Below, in pieces: positions 6,030-11,045 of a DNA stretch of 11,045 nucleotides; positions within the stretch are counted from its first letter, which is position 1; the number at the start of each line of letters is the position of its first letter. A program made the position numbers and the translations under genes. The notes under the pieces are model-generated. The model was not told the origin of the DNA, ran no database searches, and saw nothing but the letters and a program-made list of their open reading frames with translations. This DNA comes from JBBIUS01 sp037440105 (lineage in GTDB: Bacteria; Patescibacteriota; Patescibacteriia; XYB2-FULL-38-15), in NCBI GenBank assembly GCA_037440105.1, contig JBBIUS010000023.1, positions 1 to 11,045 on the forward strand, in the 5' to 3' direction.

Positions 6030-6038
6030 ATTATATCA
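6030..6038 (-). promoter_or_regulatory. Extended -10 promoter for the second pilin
   Basis: TGATATAAT on the minus strand, a perfect extended -10 (TGn-TATAAT). A TTGACT lies closer than the normal spacing (12 nt), and I see no good -35 at 17 nt. The transcript would start near 6023, a few bases before the AGGAGGT, and include the 10-codon frame before the pilin. Confidence 0.7.
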
Positions 6039-6105
6039 TAAAATCCGAGTCAAACAAAGTTTTAAACAAAAAAAGCCATAACATAAAAATTTAAACTTTT
6101 AAATC

Positions 6106-6131
6106 AAAAAACTCCCAAAAGGGAGTTTTTT
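6106..6131. terminator. Bidirectional intrinsic terminator after the first pilin
   Basis: AAAAAACTCCC, loop AAAA, then GGGAGTTTTTT: an 11-bp perfect stem with a T-run on either strand. It lies about 40 nt after the stop of the pilin at 6172 and before the promoter of the next pilin, so the first pilin is probably a single-gene transcript. Confidence 0.9.
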
Positions 6132-6171
6132 GCTAGCCCGTTAAATTTTATTAACAAAATTTATTCGGGTT

Positions 6172-6654
6172 TTATGGCGTTGATTTTATGCCGGTTTGAG
6201 AGACATAATTAGCGCCTGCGGTCAAATCTCCTGTATCCGCTTCTAACCAAAAACAGAATTTATAACTATCGATGTCAGGATCTTCCACTAAAGTATAGTT
6301 ACAGGAAGGATCATTAGCCCCTTTAGTGCAAGCTCCAGCCGCAACCGTACAGGCAGTTGCGGTGCTCGGATCTTTTAAATTAGCCACATTAGGCAGATAA
6401 TCTGACAAGGGCATAGTACAAGTGCTGACTAAAGCTCCAGGAGCTATACAACCCTCTAAATCGTAAGAATTCTTTTCAGAAAAAACCATTTCCATAGCTG
6501 TCTGCAATTGCTTCATATCTGCCACACGTTTTGAATCTCTGGCTTTCTTTCTAGCAGAGGTCAAAGCGACCACAGCTAAAGTTGAAAGCAAGCCGATGAT
6601 GGCAATAACCACCAAAAGTTCAATCAAGGTAAAACCTTTTTTATTCTTAAACAT
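6172..6654 (-). CDS. Type IV major pilin candidate, PilA-like (first of two paralogues)
   Basis: Likely the main pilus subunit. I start it at the ATG at 6654, not the in-frame ATG at 6684, because 6654 sits six nt after a perfect AGGAGGT and gives the usual short leader MFKNKKG. Cleavage is expected between G7 and F8, with FTLIELLVVIAIIGLLSTLA following and Glu at +5 (E12). Then come SARKKARDSKRVADMKQLQT, shared with the paralogue at 5441, and a globular domain with six cysteines (C69, C79, C102, C109, C118, C134). It has 160 residues. Of all genes here it has the best expression signals: an extended -10 promoter, a roughly 80-nt 5' leader with a stable hairpin, a strong ribosome site and a strong terminator. 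It probably makes its own abundant transcript, separate from pilC upstream. Confidence 0.94.
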   Translation of the reverse strand: MFKNKKGFTLIELLVVIAIIGLLSTLAVVALTSARKKARDSKRVADMKQLQTAMEMVFSEKNSYDLEGCIAPGALVSTCTMPLSDYLPNVANLKDPSTATACTVAAGACTKGANDPSCNYTLVEDPDIDSYKFCFWLEADTGDLTAGANYVSQTGIKSTP

Positions 6655-6660
6655 TTTTTC

Positions 6661-6667
6661 ACCTCCT
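6661..6667 (-). promoter_or_regulatory. Strong ribosome binding site of the first pilin
   Basis: GAAAGGAGGTGAAAAAATG on the minus strand: a full AGGAGGT and a six-nt spacer before the ATG at 6654. This fixes the start codon and rules out the longer form that begins at 6684, whose extra codons would cover the ribosome site itself. Confidence 0.92.
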
Positions 6668-6678
6668 TTCGGATTTTT

Positions 6679-6709
6679 CCTCACAACCTTAAGCTTCTAG
6701 GTTATGAGG
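6679..6709 (-). promoter_or_regulatory. Stem-loop in the 5' leader of the first pilin mRNA
   Basis: On the minus strand CCTCATAACCT and AGGTTGTGAGG form an 11-bp stem (one T-G wobble) around the 9-nt loop AGAAGCTTA, which contains the palindrome AAGCTT. The hairpin sits between the promoter and the ribosome site, ending 11 nt before the AGGAGGT. No U-run follows, so it is not a terminator as it stands. It could stabilise the pilin mRNA or bind a regulator; both are inference. Confidence 0.7.
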
Positions 6710-6742
6710 ATAAGATTAATTTTAAATTATCCACATTGTTAA

Positions 6743-6751
6743 ATTATAGCA
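6743..6751 (-). promoter_or_regulatory. Extended -10 promoter for the first pilin
   Basis: TGCTATAAT on the minus strand, a perfect extended -10. No convincing -35 is visible 17 nt upstream. The expected start near 6736 gives a leader of about 80 nt that holds the hairpin and the ribosome site. Confidence 0.7.
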
Positions 6752-6772
6752 CAAATAACAGACTAGAGAAAT

Positions 6773-6823
6773 GAGATTTGAGAATCGATTTATTGGAAAC
6801 TCGTTTCCCGGTTCTCAAATCTC
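6773..6823. repeat. GAGATTTGAGAATCG-type palindrome after pilC
   Basis: Outer arms GAGATTTGAGAATCG (6773-6787) and CGGTTCTCAAATCTC (6809-6823) match at 14 of 15 positions. The centre differs from the other copies: GGAAAC-TC-GTTTCC, with ATTTATT unpaired on one side. It lies 7 nt after the pilC stop codon. It belongs to the same unit family as the repeats at 1343, 2293 and 3513 but has a different core. There is no T-run after it on the minus strand. Confidence 0.8.
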
Positions 6824-6830
6824 TTTTCTT

Positions 6831-8039
6831 TTAAAATTGCGTTGCTAAATTATACATTGGTAAAATAATAGCCGAAACCATAATTCCAACCGCCACGCCC
6901 ATCATAATCATAATCAGCGGTTCCATGATTGTTACTAAATTCCTTACCAAATTATCCACCTCGCGAGAATAAAAATCGGTTAGCCTACTTAAAATAACAT
7001 CAATTTTTCCTGTCTGTTCGCCAATGCCGAGCATCTGCGTTACCATCGGCGGCATTTCTTTACTTTTTGAGAAAACCGTAATAATCGGATTTCCGTCTTC
7101 AACTTCTTTTACTGTCTTTAAAATTAAATCTCGATAAATTGCATTTCCAACTACTTCAGCAACAATTTTTAAACTCGCGACAATTTCAACCCCGCCGGTA
7201 ATTAAAGTCAAAAAGCTTCTTGTGAAACGAATAATGTAAATTCTCTGAAAAAGTTGACCAAAAATAGGTAGTTTAATTTTTAGAAGATCCCAATTTTTTC
7301 TTCCTTGAGGAAAAGTAATTAGGTATCTTATCCCAGCGATTAATCCAACAATAATAATTAACAAAAACCACCAATAATTTTTCATGAAATCCGAAACAGC
7401 GATTAAAATTTGAGTTGAAAGAGGAAGAGCTGCCCCTGATTCTTTAAGTACAGCAGTTAATTTAGGAATCACAAAAATCATCATCACAACCCCGACGGCA
7501 ATGAGAGCAGTCAAAATAAAAACTGGATAAATCATTGCGCCCTTGATTTTGCTCATTAAATCATAATCCTTTTCTTGTTGAGTAGCTAGATACTCTAAAA
7601 CTTCATCCAATTTACCAGTAGTTTCTCCTGATTTAACTATATTGATAAAAAAATCATTAAAAACTTTAGGATAGCGAGAAAGCGCCAAGGATAACTTTGC
7701 CCCACCCTCAACTTCATCAGCTAGATCTACAACAATTTTTTTTAACGTTGGATTCACTGTTTGCTTAATCAAGACTCGAAGGGCTTGGACAATCGGCACC
7801 TCAGCTGAAATCATTACCGAAAGTTGCCGCGAAAAAATAACTAAATCTCGAATTGGGACACGGGCAAAAATTTTAATTTCTCTCAATACTTTCAGCGGCT
7901 CTTTCTTCTTCACCTCAAGCGAAATAACAGAGAAGCCTCGGTCCTTTAAAATATCTAACGCTGCGGCCTCTCCTTCTGCCTCTACAACCCCTCGCACAAC
8001 TCTTCCAGTTTTATCCCGTACTCGATAATTAAATAACAT
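6831..8039 (-). CDS. pilC: Type IV pilus inner-membrane platform protein PilC
   Basis: The polytopic membrane protein through which PilB drives pilin insertion into the fibre. Its 402 residues are the normal length. It has a short cytoplasmic N-terminal region (MLFNYRVRDKTGRVVRGVVE) and two type II secretion F domains (about 65-190 and 270-390). Each carries the family GE-x-TGK-x-D/E motif: GETTGKLDE (138-146) and GEQTGKIDV (340-348). Membrane segments are at about 170-192, 223-241 and 374-395. The C-terminal ILPMYNLATQF is typical. It follows pilB by 178 nt, filled mostly by an inverted repeat, and has no Shine-Dalgarno at its ATG. No separate promoter is obvious, so it is probably cotranscribed with pilB. 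Confidence 0.97.
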   Translation of the reverse strand: MLFNYRVRDKTGRVVRGVVEAEGEAAALDILKDRGFSVISLEVKKKEPLKVLREIKIFARVPIRDLVIFSRQLSVMISAEVPIVQALRVLIKQTVNPTLKKIVVDLADEVEGGAKLSLALSRYPKVFNDFFINIVKSGETTGKLDEVLEYLATQQEKDYDLMSKIKGAMIYPVFILTALIAVGVVMMIFVIPKLTAVLKESGAALPLSTQILIAVSDFMKNYWWFLLIIIVGLIAGIRYLITFPQGRKNWDLLKIKLPIFGQLFQRIYIIRFTRSFLTLITGGVEIVASLKIVAEVVGNAIYRDLILKTVKEVEDGNPIITVFSKSKEMPPMVTQMLGIGEQTGKIDVILSRLTDFYSREVDNLVRNLVTIMEPLIMIMMGVAVGIMVSAIILPMYNLATQF

Positions 8040-8045
8040 AATAAA

Positions 8046-8171
8046 AATTTCTAATTGGCCTAATTCCTAATTGCTCTAATAAATTCTCAATGCCGAATTA
8101 TCTAATGCCTAAAAAATTTTGGTCATTGAGTCATTGGGATTTTTCTAGGTCAATTAGGTTAATTAGAAATT
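8046..8171. repeat. Large imperfect inverted repeat between pilB and pilC (CCTAATT units)
   Basis: Outer ends AATTTCTAATT (8046-8056) and AATTAGAAATT (8161-8171) are perfectly complementary. Inside them, GGCCTAATT and CCTAATTG units face AATTAGG and CTAGGTCAATT units, and the centre near 8109-8122 is CCTAAAAAATTTTGG. The 126 nt would fold into a long, bulged hairpin. It fills most of the pilB-pilC gap, leaving only 6 nt before the pilC ATG. Its units (CTAATTGG, CAATTAGG) differ from the GAGAATC family, so this is a second repeat type. The 46 nt between it and the pilB stop is T-rich and holds nothing else I can name. Confidence 0.8.
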
Positions 8172-8217
8172 CGAAATTTAAAAGTTTGCGTTTTTTATTT
8201 TTATTTTTAATTTAATT

Positions 8218-9942
8218 TTACTCCTGAGTTGCTCTCATTACCTCTTCAATCGTTGTTAAACCTTCCAATGCTTTTAAAATGCCGTCCTGTTTTAGAGTAA
8301 TCATTCCCTGTTTTTTGATTTCTTCTTTTGCTTCATCAATATTAAATCCTCGAGCAATAACGCTTTGCAATCTTTCTGTTGCTTCTATGATTTCAGCAAT
8401 GACTAATCTGCCTTTATAGCCCTCGCCGCCGCAACGGGGGCACCCTTTTCCATGCCAAAAAGTTAATGGGCCAGACAAAAATTTTTCCGGAATTACCTCT
8501 TTTGGCATTAAAGCCAACTCTTCTTGCACGGTCTTCAAGACATCTGGAGGAATCTCAATTTTTTCTTTACATTCTTTACAAATTCTTCTTACCAACCGCT
8601 GGGCAACGATTGCGTTTAAAGTTGAAGACAAAAGAAATGGCTCAACTTTCATATCAATTAATCTTGGGACAGCTCCTAGCGCATCATTGGTATGAAGAGT
8701 AGAAAAGATAAGGTGACCTGTTAGGGCCGCATGAATAGCTAACTCTGCTGTTTCATTATCTCTGATTTCTCCGACCATAATAACATTTGGGTCTTGCCGA
8801 AGAAGTGCTCTAAGTCCGGTAGCAAAAGTAAAACCTATTTCTGGCCTGATTTGCGATTGATTAACGCCGCGAATGAAATATTCAATAGGATCTTCAAGAG
8901 TGACAATGTTAACTCCTTCTTTATTTAACATTGTCAAAACTGTGTAAAGGGTTGTTGATTTCCCGGAGCCAGTCGGACCAGTGATTAAAAACAAGCCGTG
9001 AGGCTGTTTTATATTTTTTATAATTTTCTCAACCGTCTTTTTTCCAAACCCCAACTCTTCGAGTGAAGCAACAGCGGTTCCGGTTTCAAGCACCCTCATA
9101 ACTACTTTTTCGTTATCAATCAAAGGCAAAGTAGAAACTCTAAAGTCAACATCTCTACCAGCAATAGTCTGCCTGATTCGACCATCTTGAGGAATTCTTG
9201 TTTCATCTATCTTTAAATTTGCCAAAACTTTTATTCTTGCAACAACTGCTGGGTGAATATATTTTGGGAGCGAAAGCCTTGATCTAAGAACGCCGTCTAT
9301 TCGATATCGCACCCTTGACTCAGTTGGGCCAGGTTCAATATGAATATCCGAAGCTTTATTCTCAACTGCGTAACGCATAATCATCGAAACCATTTTGGAA
9401 ACAGGGGCTCGTTTAATAACTTCCTCTTCAATCGGAACTTCCTCCTCCCTTTTTTCTTCTGGCGCAAATCTTTCTCGAGCCAATTCAAGGGCCTTTTCTA
9501 CCTCCTTTTTTAAAATCTCGTATTTTTTAACCGCTTCTTTAAAACTTGAGAGGGAAATAATATAAAACTCAACAGAAAGACGCTGTTCTTTCGCTAAAAA
9601 TTCTATTGCCTCAATGGCTTGAAAATTTCTTGGATTAACCAAACCGACCCTTAAAACATTGCCAATCTTTTCAAAAGAAATCATTTGGTAATTCTCTGAA
9701 ACATCTCGAGAAATAATATTCAAAACATCGCCAGGAATATCCTTGCCTATTAAATTAATATATGGAATACCTAACACTTTGCCTTTAACTTCAGTTAATT
9801 TTTCTTCTTCAATCAGCCTCGAATCTTCAATAATCTTTTCCTCGCTTTCACCTGTTCGTTCGACTTCTTCTTTTAACTTTAAATGTTGGTCTTGTGAAAT
9901 TAAACCATCTCTTAATAGAGCATCAAGTAATTCGATTGGCAT
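8218..9942 (-). CDS. pilB: Type IV pilus assembly ATPase PilB
   Basis: The hexameric cytoplasmic motor that powers pilus extension on PilC. Its 574 residues are full length. The N-terminal MshEN/GspE N-domain is at about 1-150. The ATPase core starts at ASDIHIEP (197-204) and includes NLKIDETRIPQDGRI (242-256). It has Walker A GPTGSGKST (322-330), the Asp box TLEDPIEYF (348-356), Walker B DPNVIMVGEIRD (384-395, catalytic E392) and the His box HAALTGHLIFSTLH (404-417). A zinc-binding tetracysteine is present (C455, C458, C501, C504). The zinc site and the N-domain place it with PilB/GspE, not the retraction ATPase PilT, which is not in the window. It is 124 nt downstream of the small membrane protein gene and has no Shine-Dalgarno at its ATG. 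Confidence 0.98.
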   Translation of the reverse strand: MPIELLDALLRDGLISQDQHLKLKEEVERTGESEEKIIEDSRLIEEEKLTEVKGKVLGIPYINLIGKDIPGDVLNIISRDVSENYQMISFEKIGNVLRVGLVNPRNFQAIEAIEFLAKEQRLSVEFYIISLSSFKEAVKKYEILKKEVEKALELARERFAPEEKREEEVPIEEEVIKRAPVSKMVSMIMRYAVENKASDIHIEPGPTESRVRYRIDGVLRSRLSLPKYIHPAVVARIKVLANLKIDETRIPQDGRIRQTIAGRDVDFRVSTLPLIDNEKVVMRVLETGTAVASLEELGFGKKTVEKIIKNIKQPHGLFLITGPTGSGKSTTLYTVLTMLNKEGVNIVTLEDPIEYFIRGVNQSQIRPEIGFTFATGLRALLRQDPNVIMVGEIRDNETAELAIHAALTGHLIFSTLHTNDALGAVPRLIDMKVEPFLLSSTLNAIVAQRLVRRICKECKEKIEIPPDVLKTVQEELALMPKEVIPEKFLSGPLTFWHGKGCPRCGGEGYKGRLVIAEIIEATERLQSVIARGFNIDEAKEEIKKQGMITLKQDGILKALEGLTTIEEVMRATQE

Positions 9943-10066
9943 AAAATTTTATAACTGAAAAACTTAAAACGTAATAACGCAAAAATTCAACAATCTAAAA
10001 TTCATCTTTGCTGCGCCCTGTGTGTCACCTTGAAAAATAAACTACAAAAAAATCAAACTCAATAAA

Positions 10067-10312
10067 CTAAAACTTCATAAATGGGTTTACTTTTCCTTTT
10101 TGGCTAACTACAACCGGCAGTTTACCGTACATTCTAAGATCAGTAAATTTCGGGTCTCCTAAGATTTCAAGCGCGAATTCTGTCTTAATTTTTAATAACG
10201 GAACAAGCGAGATTTCAGGCGCCTTAACTAAAAAATTTTGATAGACAAAATAAAAGACAATGCCTGCCAGGACCAGAATAATTAAAATTAAAATTGTTCT
10301 TTTATTTTTCAT
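10067..10312 (-). CDS. Small single-helix membrane protein of the pilus operon (unknown)
   Basis: I do not recognise a named family. The 81-residue protein has a basic start (MKNKR), one membrane helix at about 6-25 (TILILIILVLAGIVFYFVYQ) and a short outside part ending DLRMYGKLPVVVSQKGKVNPFMKF. It begins 11 nt after the pilO stop and precedes pilB, the place where pilP-like genes sit in other pilus operons, but it is too short for PilP and has no lipobox cysteine. The YG-x-LPV and G-x-VNPF pattern at the C-terminus looks like a conserved docking tail, and I have the impression that similar tails occur in related operons (not checked). A role in the PilN-PilO inner-membrane complex is inference. 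There is no Shine-Dalgarno. The 124 nt after it hold no gene I can support. Confidence 0.7.
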   Translation of the reverse strand: MKNKRTILILIILVLAGIVFYFVYQNFLVKAPEISLVPLLKIKTEFALEILGDPKFTDLRMYGKLPVVVSQKGKVNPFMKF

Positions 10313-10323
10313 TTAAGCAAGGG

Positions 10324-10881
10324 TTATTCTTTATAATATGTTTTTAGACTCAATGCATAACTTTCTGCTTCAGCCGCGAAATTAATCGAGTCAATATCTA
10401 TTATTCTTAAATTTGATTCAACTGCACTAAGAAATTTTTTAAACGCAAAATAATCTCCACCAGATAGATTTAAAGTTATGCCTAACTCTCTAACTTTAAA
10501 TTTTTCTAATTCCGGCACCTCTTTCCTTTCCGCAATATCCAAACCCAATAAATTAAGCCCTGCCTCTTCGGCTAAGGCCTCAATTTGAACAAACAGCCCC
10601 GCGATATCTTTTTCTGAAGGCAAAACCTTTGCAATTTTTTCTATATCCTGAGAATTAATTTTTTGATAGTTAGAAATTAATTTTTTAACATTTTCAAAAT
10701 AAGTTTTTTTATTCGCTAACTCTTCTTGCTTTGTCTTAAATTCTTGCTTAAACTGGCTAATTTCATTGTATTTAGGTTTTAATAGAAAAAGAAAAACTAA
10801 AACTAAAATAAATAAAAAAACAAAAACTGAAATAAGTTTAAATTCGCGACTCATTTTTTGTTTTGTTTTCTCTTTGGGCAT
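10324..10881 (-). CDS. pilO: Type IV pilus alignment protein PilO
   Basis: An inner-membrane protein that pairs with PilN to link the cytoplasmic motor complex to the periplasmic or cell-wall part of the machine. Its 185 residues show the family plan: a short cytoplasmic tail, one membrane helix (about 15-35), a coiled coil (about 36-80, rich in Lys, Glu and Gln) and a ferredoxin-like domain (about 85-183) with SEKDIAGLFVQIEALAEEAG and LNLSGGDYFAFKKFLSAVES, both characteristic of PilO. The preceding gene ends like PilN, supporting the call. The start at 10881 is chosen for the longest reasonable tail; the ATG at codon 10 is possible. Neither has a Shine-Dalgarno. Confidence 0.92.
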   Translation of the reverse strand: MPKEKTKQKMSREFKLISVFVFLFILVLVFLFLLKPKYNEISQFKQEFKTKQEELANKKTYFENVKKLISNYQKINSQDIEKIAKVLPSEKDIAGLFVQIEALAEEAGLNLLGLDIAERKEVPELEKFKVRELGITLNLSGGDYFAFKKFLSAVESNLRIIDIDSINFAAEAESYALSLKTYYKE

Positions 10882-10908
10882 AAATTGCAGACAAATCTTG
10901 AATTAAAG

Positions 10909-10914
10909 ATTATA
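10909..10914 (-). promoter_or_regulatory. Possible weak promoter between pilN and pilO
   Basis: TATAAT on the minus strand, with TTGAGG 15 nt upstream, lies in the 69-nt pilN-pilO gap. It would start RNA about 20 nt before pilO. A 9-bp inverted repeat (AAATCTTGA at 10893-10901 and TCAAGATTT at 10932-10940) brackets it. The region is AT-rich, so chance is a real alternative, and pilO is more simply read through from pilN. Confidence 0.3.
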
Positions 10915-10950
10915 ACTACAAAAAACGCGCCTCAAGATTTATCAGTTAAT

Positions 10951-11045
10951 CTATTTCAAAAGTGCATCAGGGACTAATTTAAGCTCAATTTCAAAATTTG
11001 CGGCCGTTATCTCCCCAGTCGGATCAACCTGAGCAGAAGCGCTGG
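10951..11045 (-). CDS. pilN: PilN C-terminal end (partial)
   Basis: Only the last 30 codons are in the window, in frame from 11043 to a TAG at 10951. The visible residues end ANFEIELKLVPDALLK, the kind of beta-strand ending (F-x-I-x-L-x-L) seen at the C-terminus of PilN. The next gene is PilO, its usual partner. PilN is an inner-membrane protein that contacts PilM in the cytoplasm and PilO outside. The call rests more on position than on sequence. Confidence 0.65.
   Translation of the reverse strand, partial: SASAQVDPTGEITAANFEIELKLVPDALLK

Noticed and set aside
6172..6684. Longer form of the first pilin starting at 6684
   Set aside because: The extra codons (MRKNPKGGEK) translate the AGGAGGT ribosome site itself, and the ATG at 6654 has ideal spacing and gives the usual short leader.
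6773..6823. Intrinsic terminator after pilC
   Set aside because: The stem is long enough, but no T-run follows it on the minus strand, and its arms match the mobile repeat family.
9943..10066. Small frame (ATG AAT TTT AGA...) and a TATAAA just before pilB
   Set aside because: The 13-codon frame has no ribosome site and no recognisable content. The TATAAA lies only 5 nt before the ATG, with no TG extension, in very AT-rich DNA, so I could not separate it from chance.
1..11045. Recoded TGA, as in some candidate phyla bacteria
   Set aside because: No in-frame TGA occurs in any gene, conserved motifs read normally with the standard code, and stops are TAA or TAG. The absence of TGA stops in about a dozen genes is too small a sample to mean more.

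Overview
This window looks like a piece of an AT-rich genome from the candidate phyla radiation (Patescibacteria, most like Parcubacteria). Three things suggest this: a compact type IV pilus locus with this gene order, many genes without Shine-Dalgarno sequences, and AT-rich palindromic or tandem repeats together with a four-helix-bundle (23S rRNA intervening-sequence type) protein. The assignment rests on gene content and style, not on a marker gene. All genes are on the minus strand, so the biological order runs from high to low coordinates. Every complete gene ends in TAA or TAG and has no in-frame TGA, so the standard genetic code fits.

Right to left: the C-terminal end of PilN (10951-11045), PilO (10324-10881), a small one-helix membrane protein (10067-10312), the assembly ATPase PilB (8218-9942) and the platform protein PilC (6831-8039) form the inner-membrane machinery. 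Two paralogous pilins follow (6172-6654 and 5441-5926). Each has its own extended -10 promoter and its own hairpin terminator, and the first also has a 5' leader hairpin. The prepilin peptidase PilD (4502-5299) follows, apparently on a nearly leaderless transcript. It heads a minor-pilin cluster: GspH/FimT-like (3933-4517), PilV-like (2937-3896), PilW-like (2355-2930) and PilX-like (1412-2287). The window ends in NAD-dependent DNA ligase ligA (1-1330, 3' end missing), which is not a pilus gene. Together the pil genes would cleave prepilins, prime a pilus tip with minor pilins, and extrude a pilin fibre through PilC using ATP hydrolysis by PilB.

The most interesting structure is a family of palindromes with 32-nt arms that meet at GAGTT/AACTC. 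Two copies have their arms together (1343-1410 and 2293-2356). A third copy (3513-3934) has its arms split, at exactly the same central point, by a four-helix-bundle protein gene. That cassette has inserted at the start of pilV, and its reading frame runs through the exit arm into the pilin, giving a 319-residue fusion whose prepilin leader would be 131 residues long. Most repeats lie at or just after a stop codon, and two supply the TAG stop themselves. Other AT-rich repeats encode part of PilD and part of the GspH-like leader. Also notable are a broken duplicate start (promoter, strong ribosome site, MFKNKK...) upstream of the second pilin, and an Asn in LigA where the motif IV lysine is expected.
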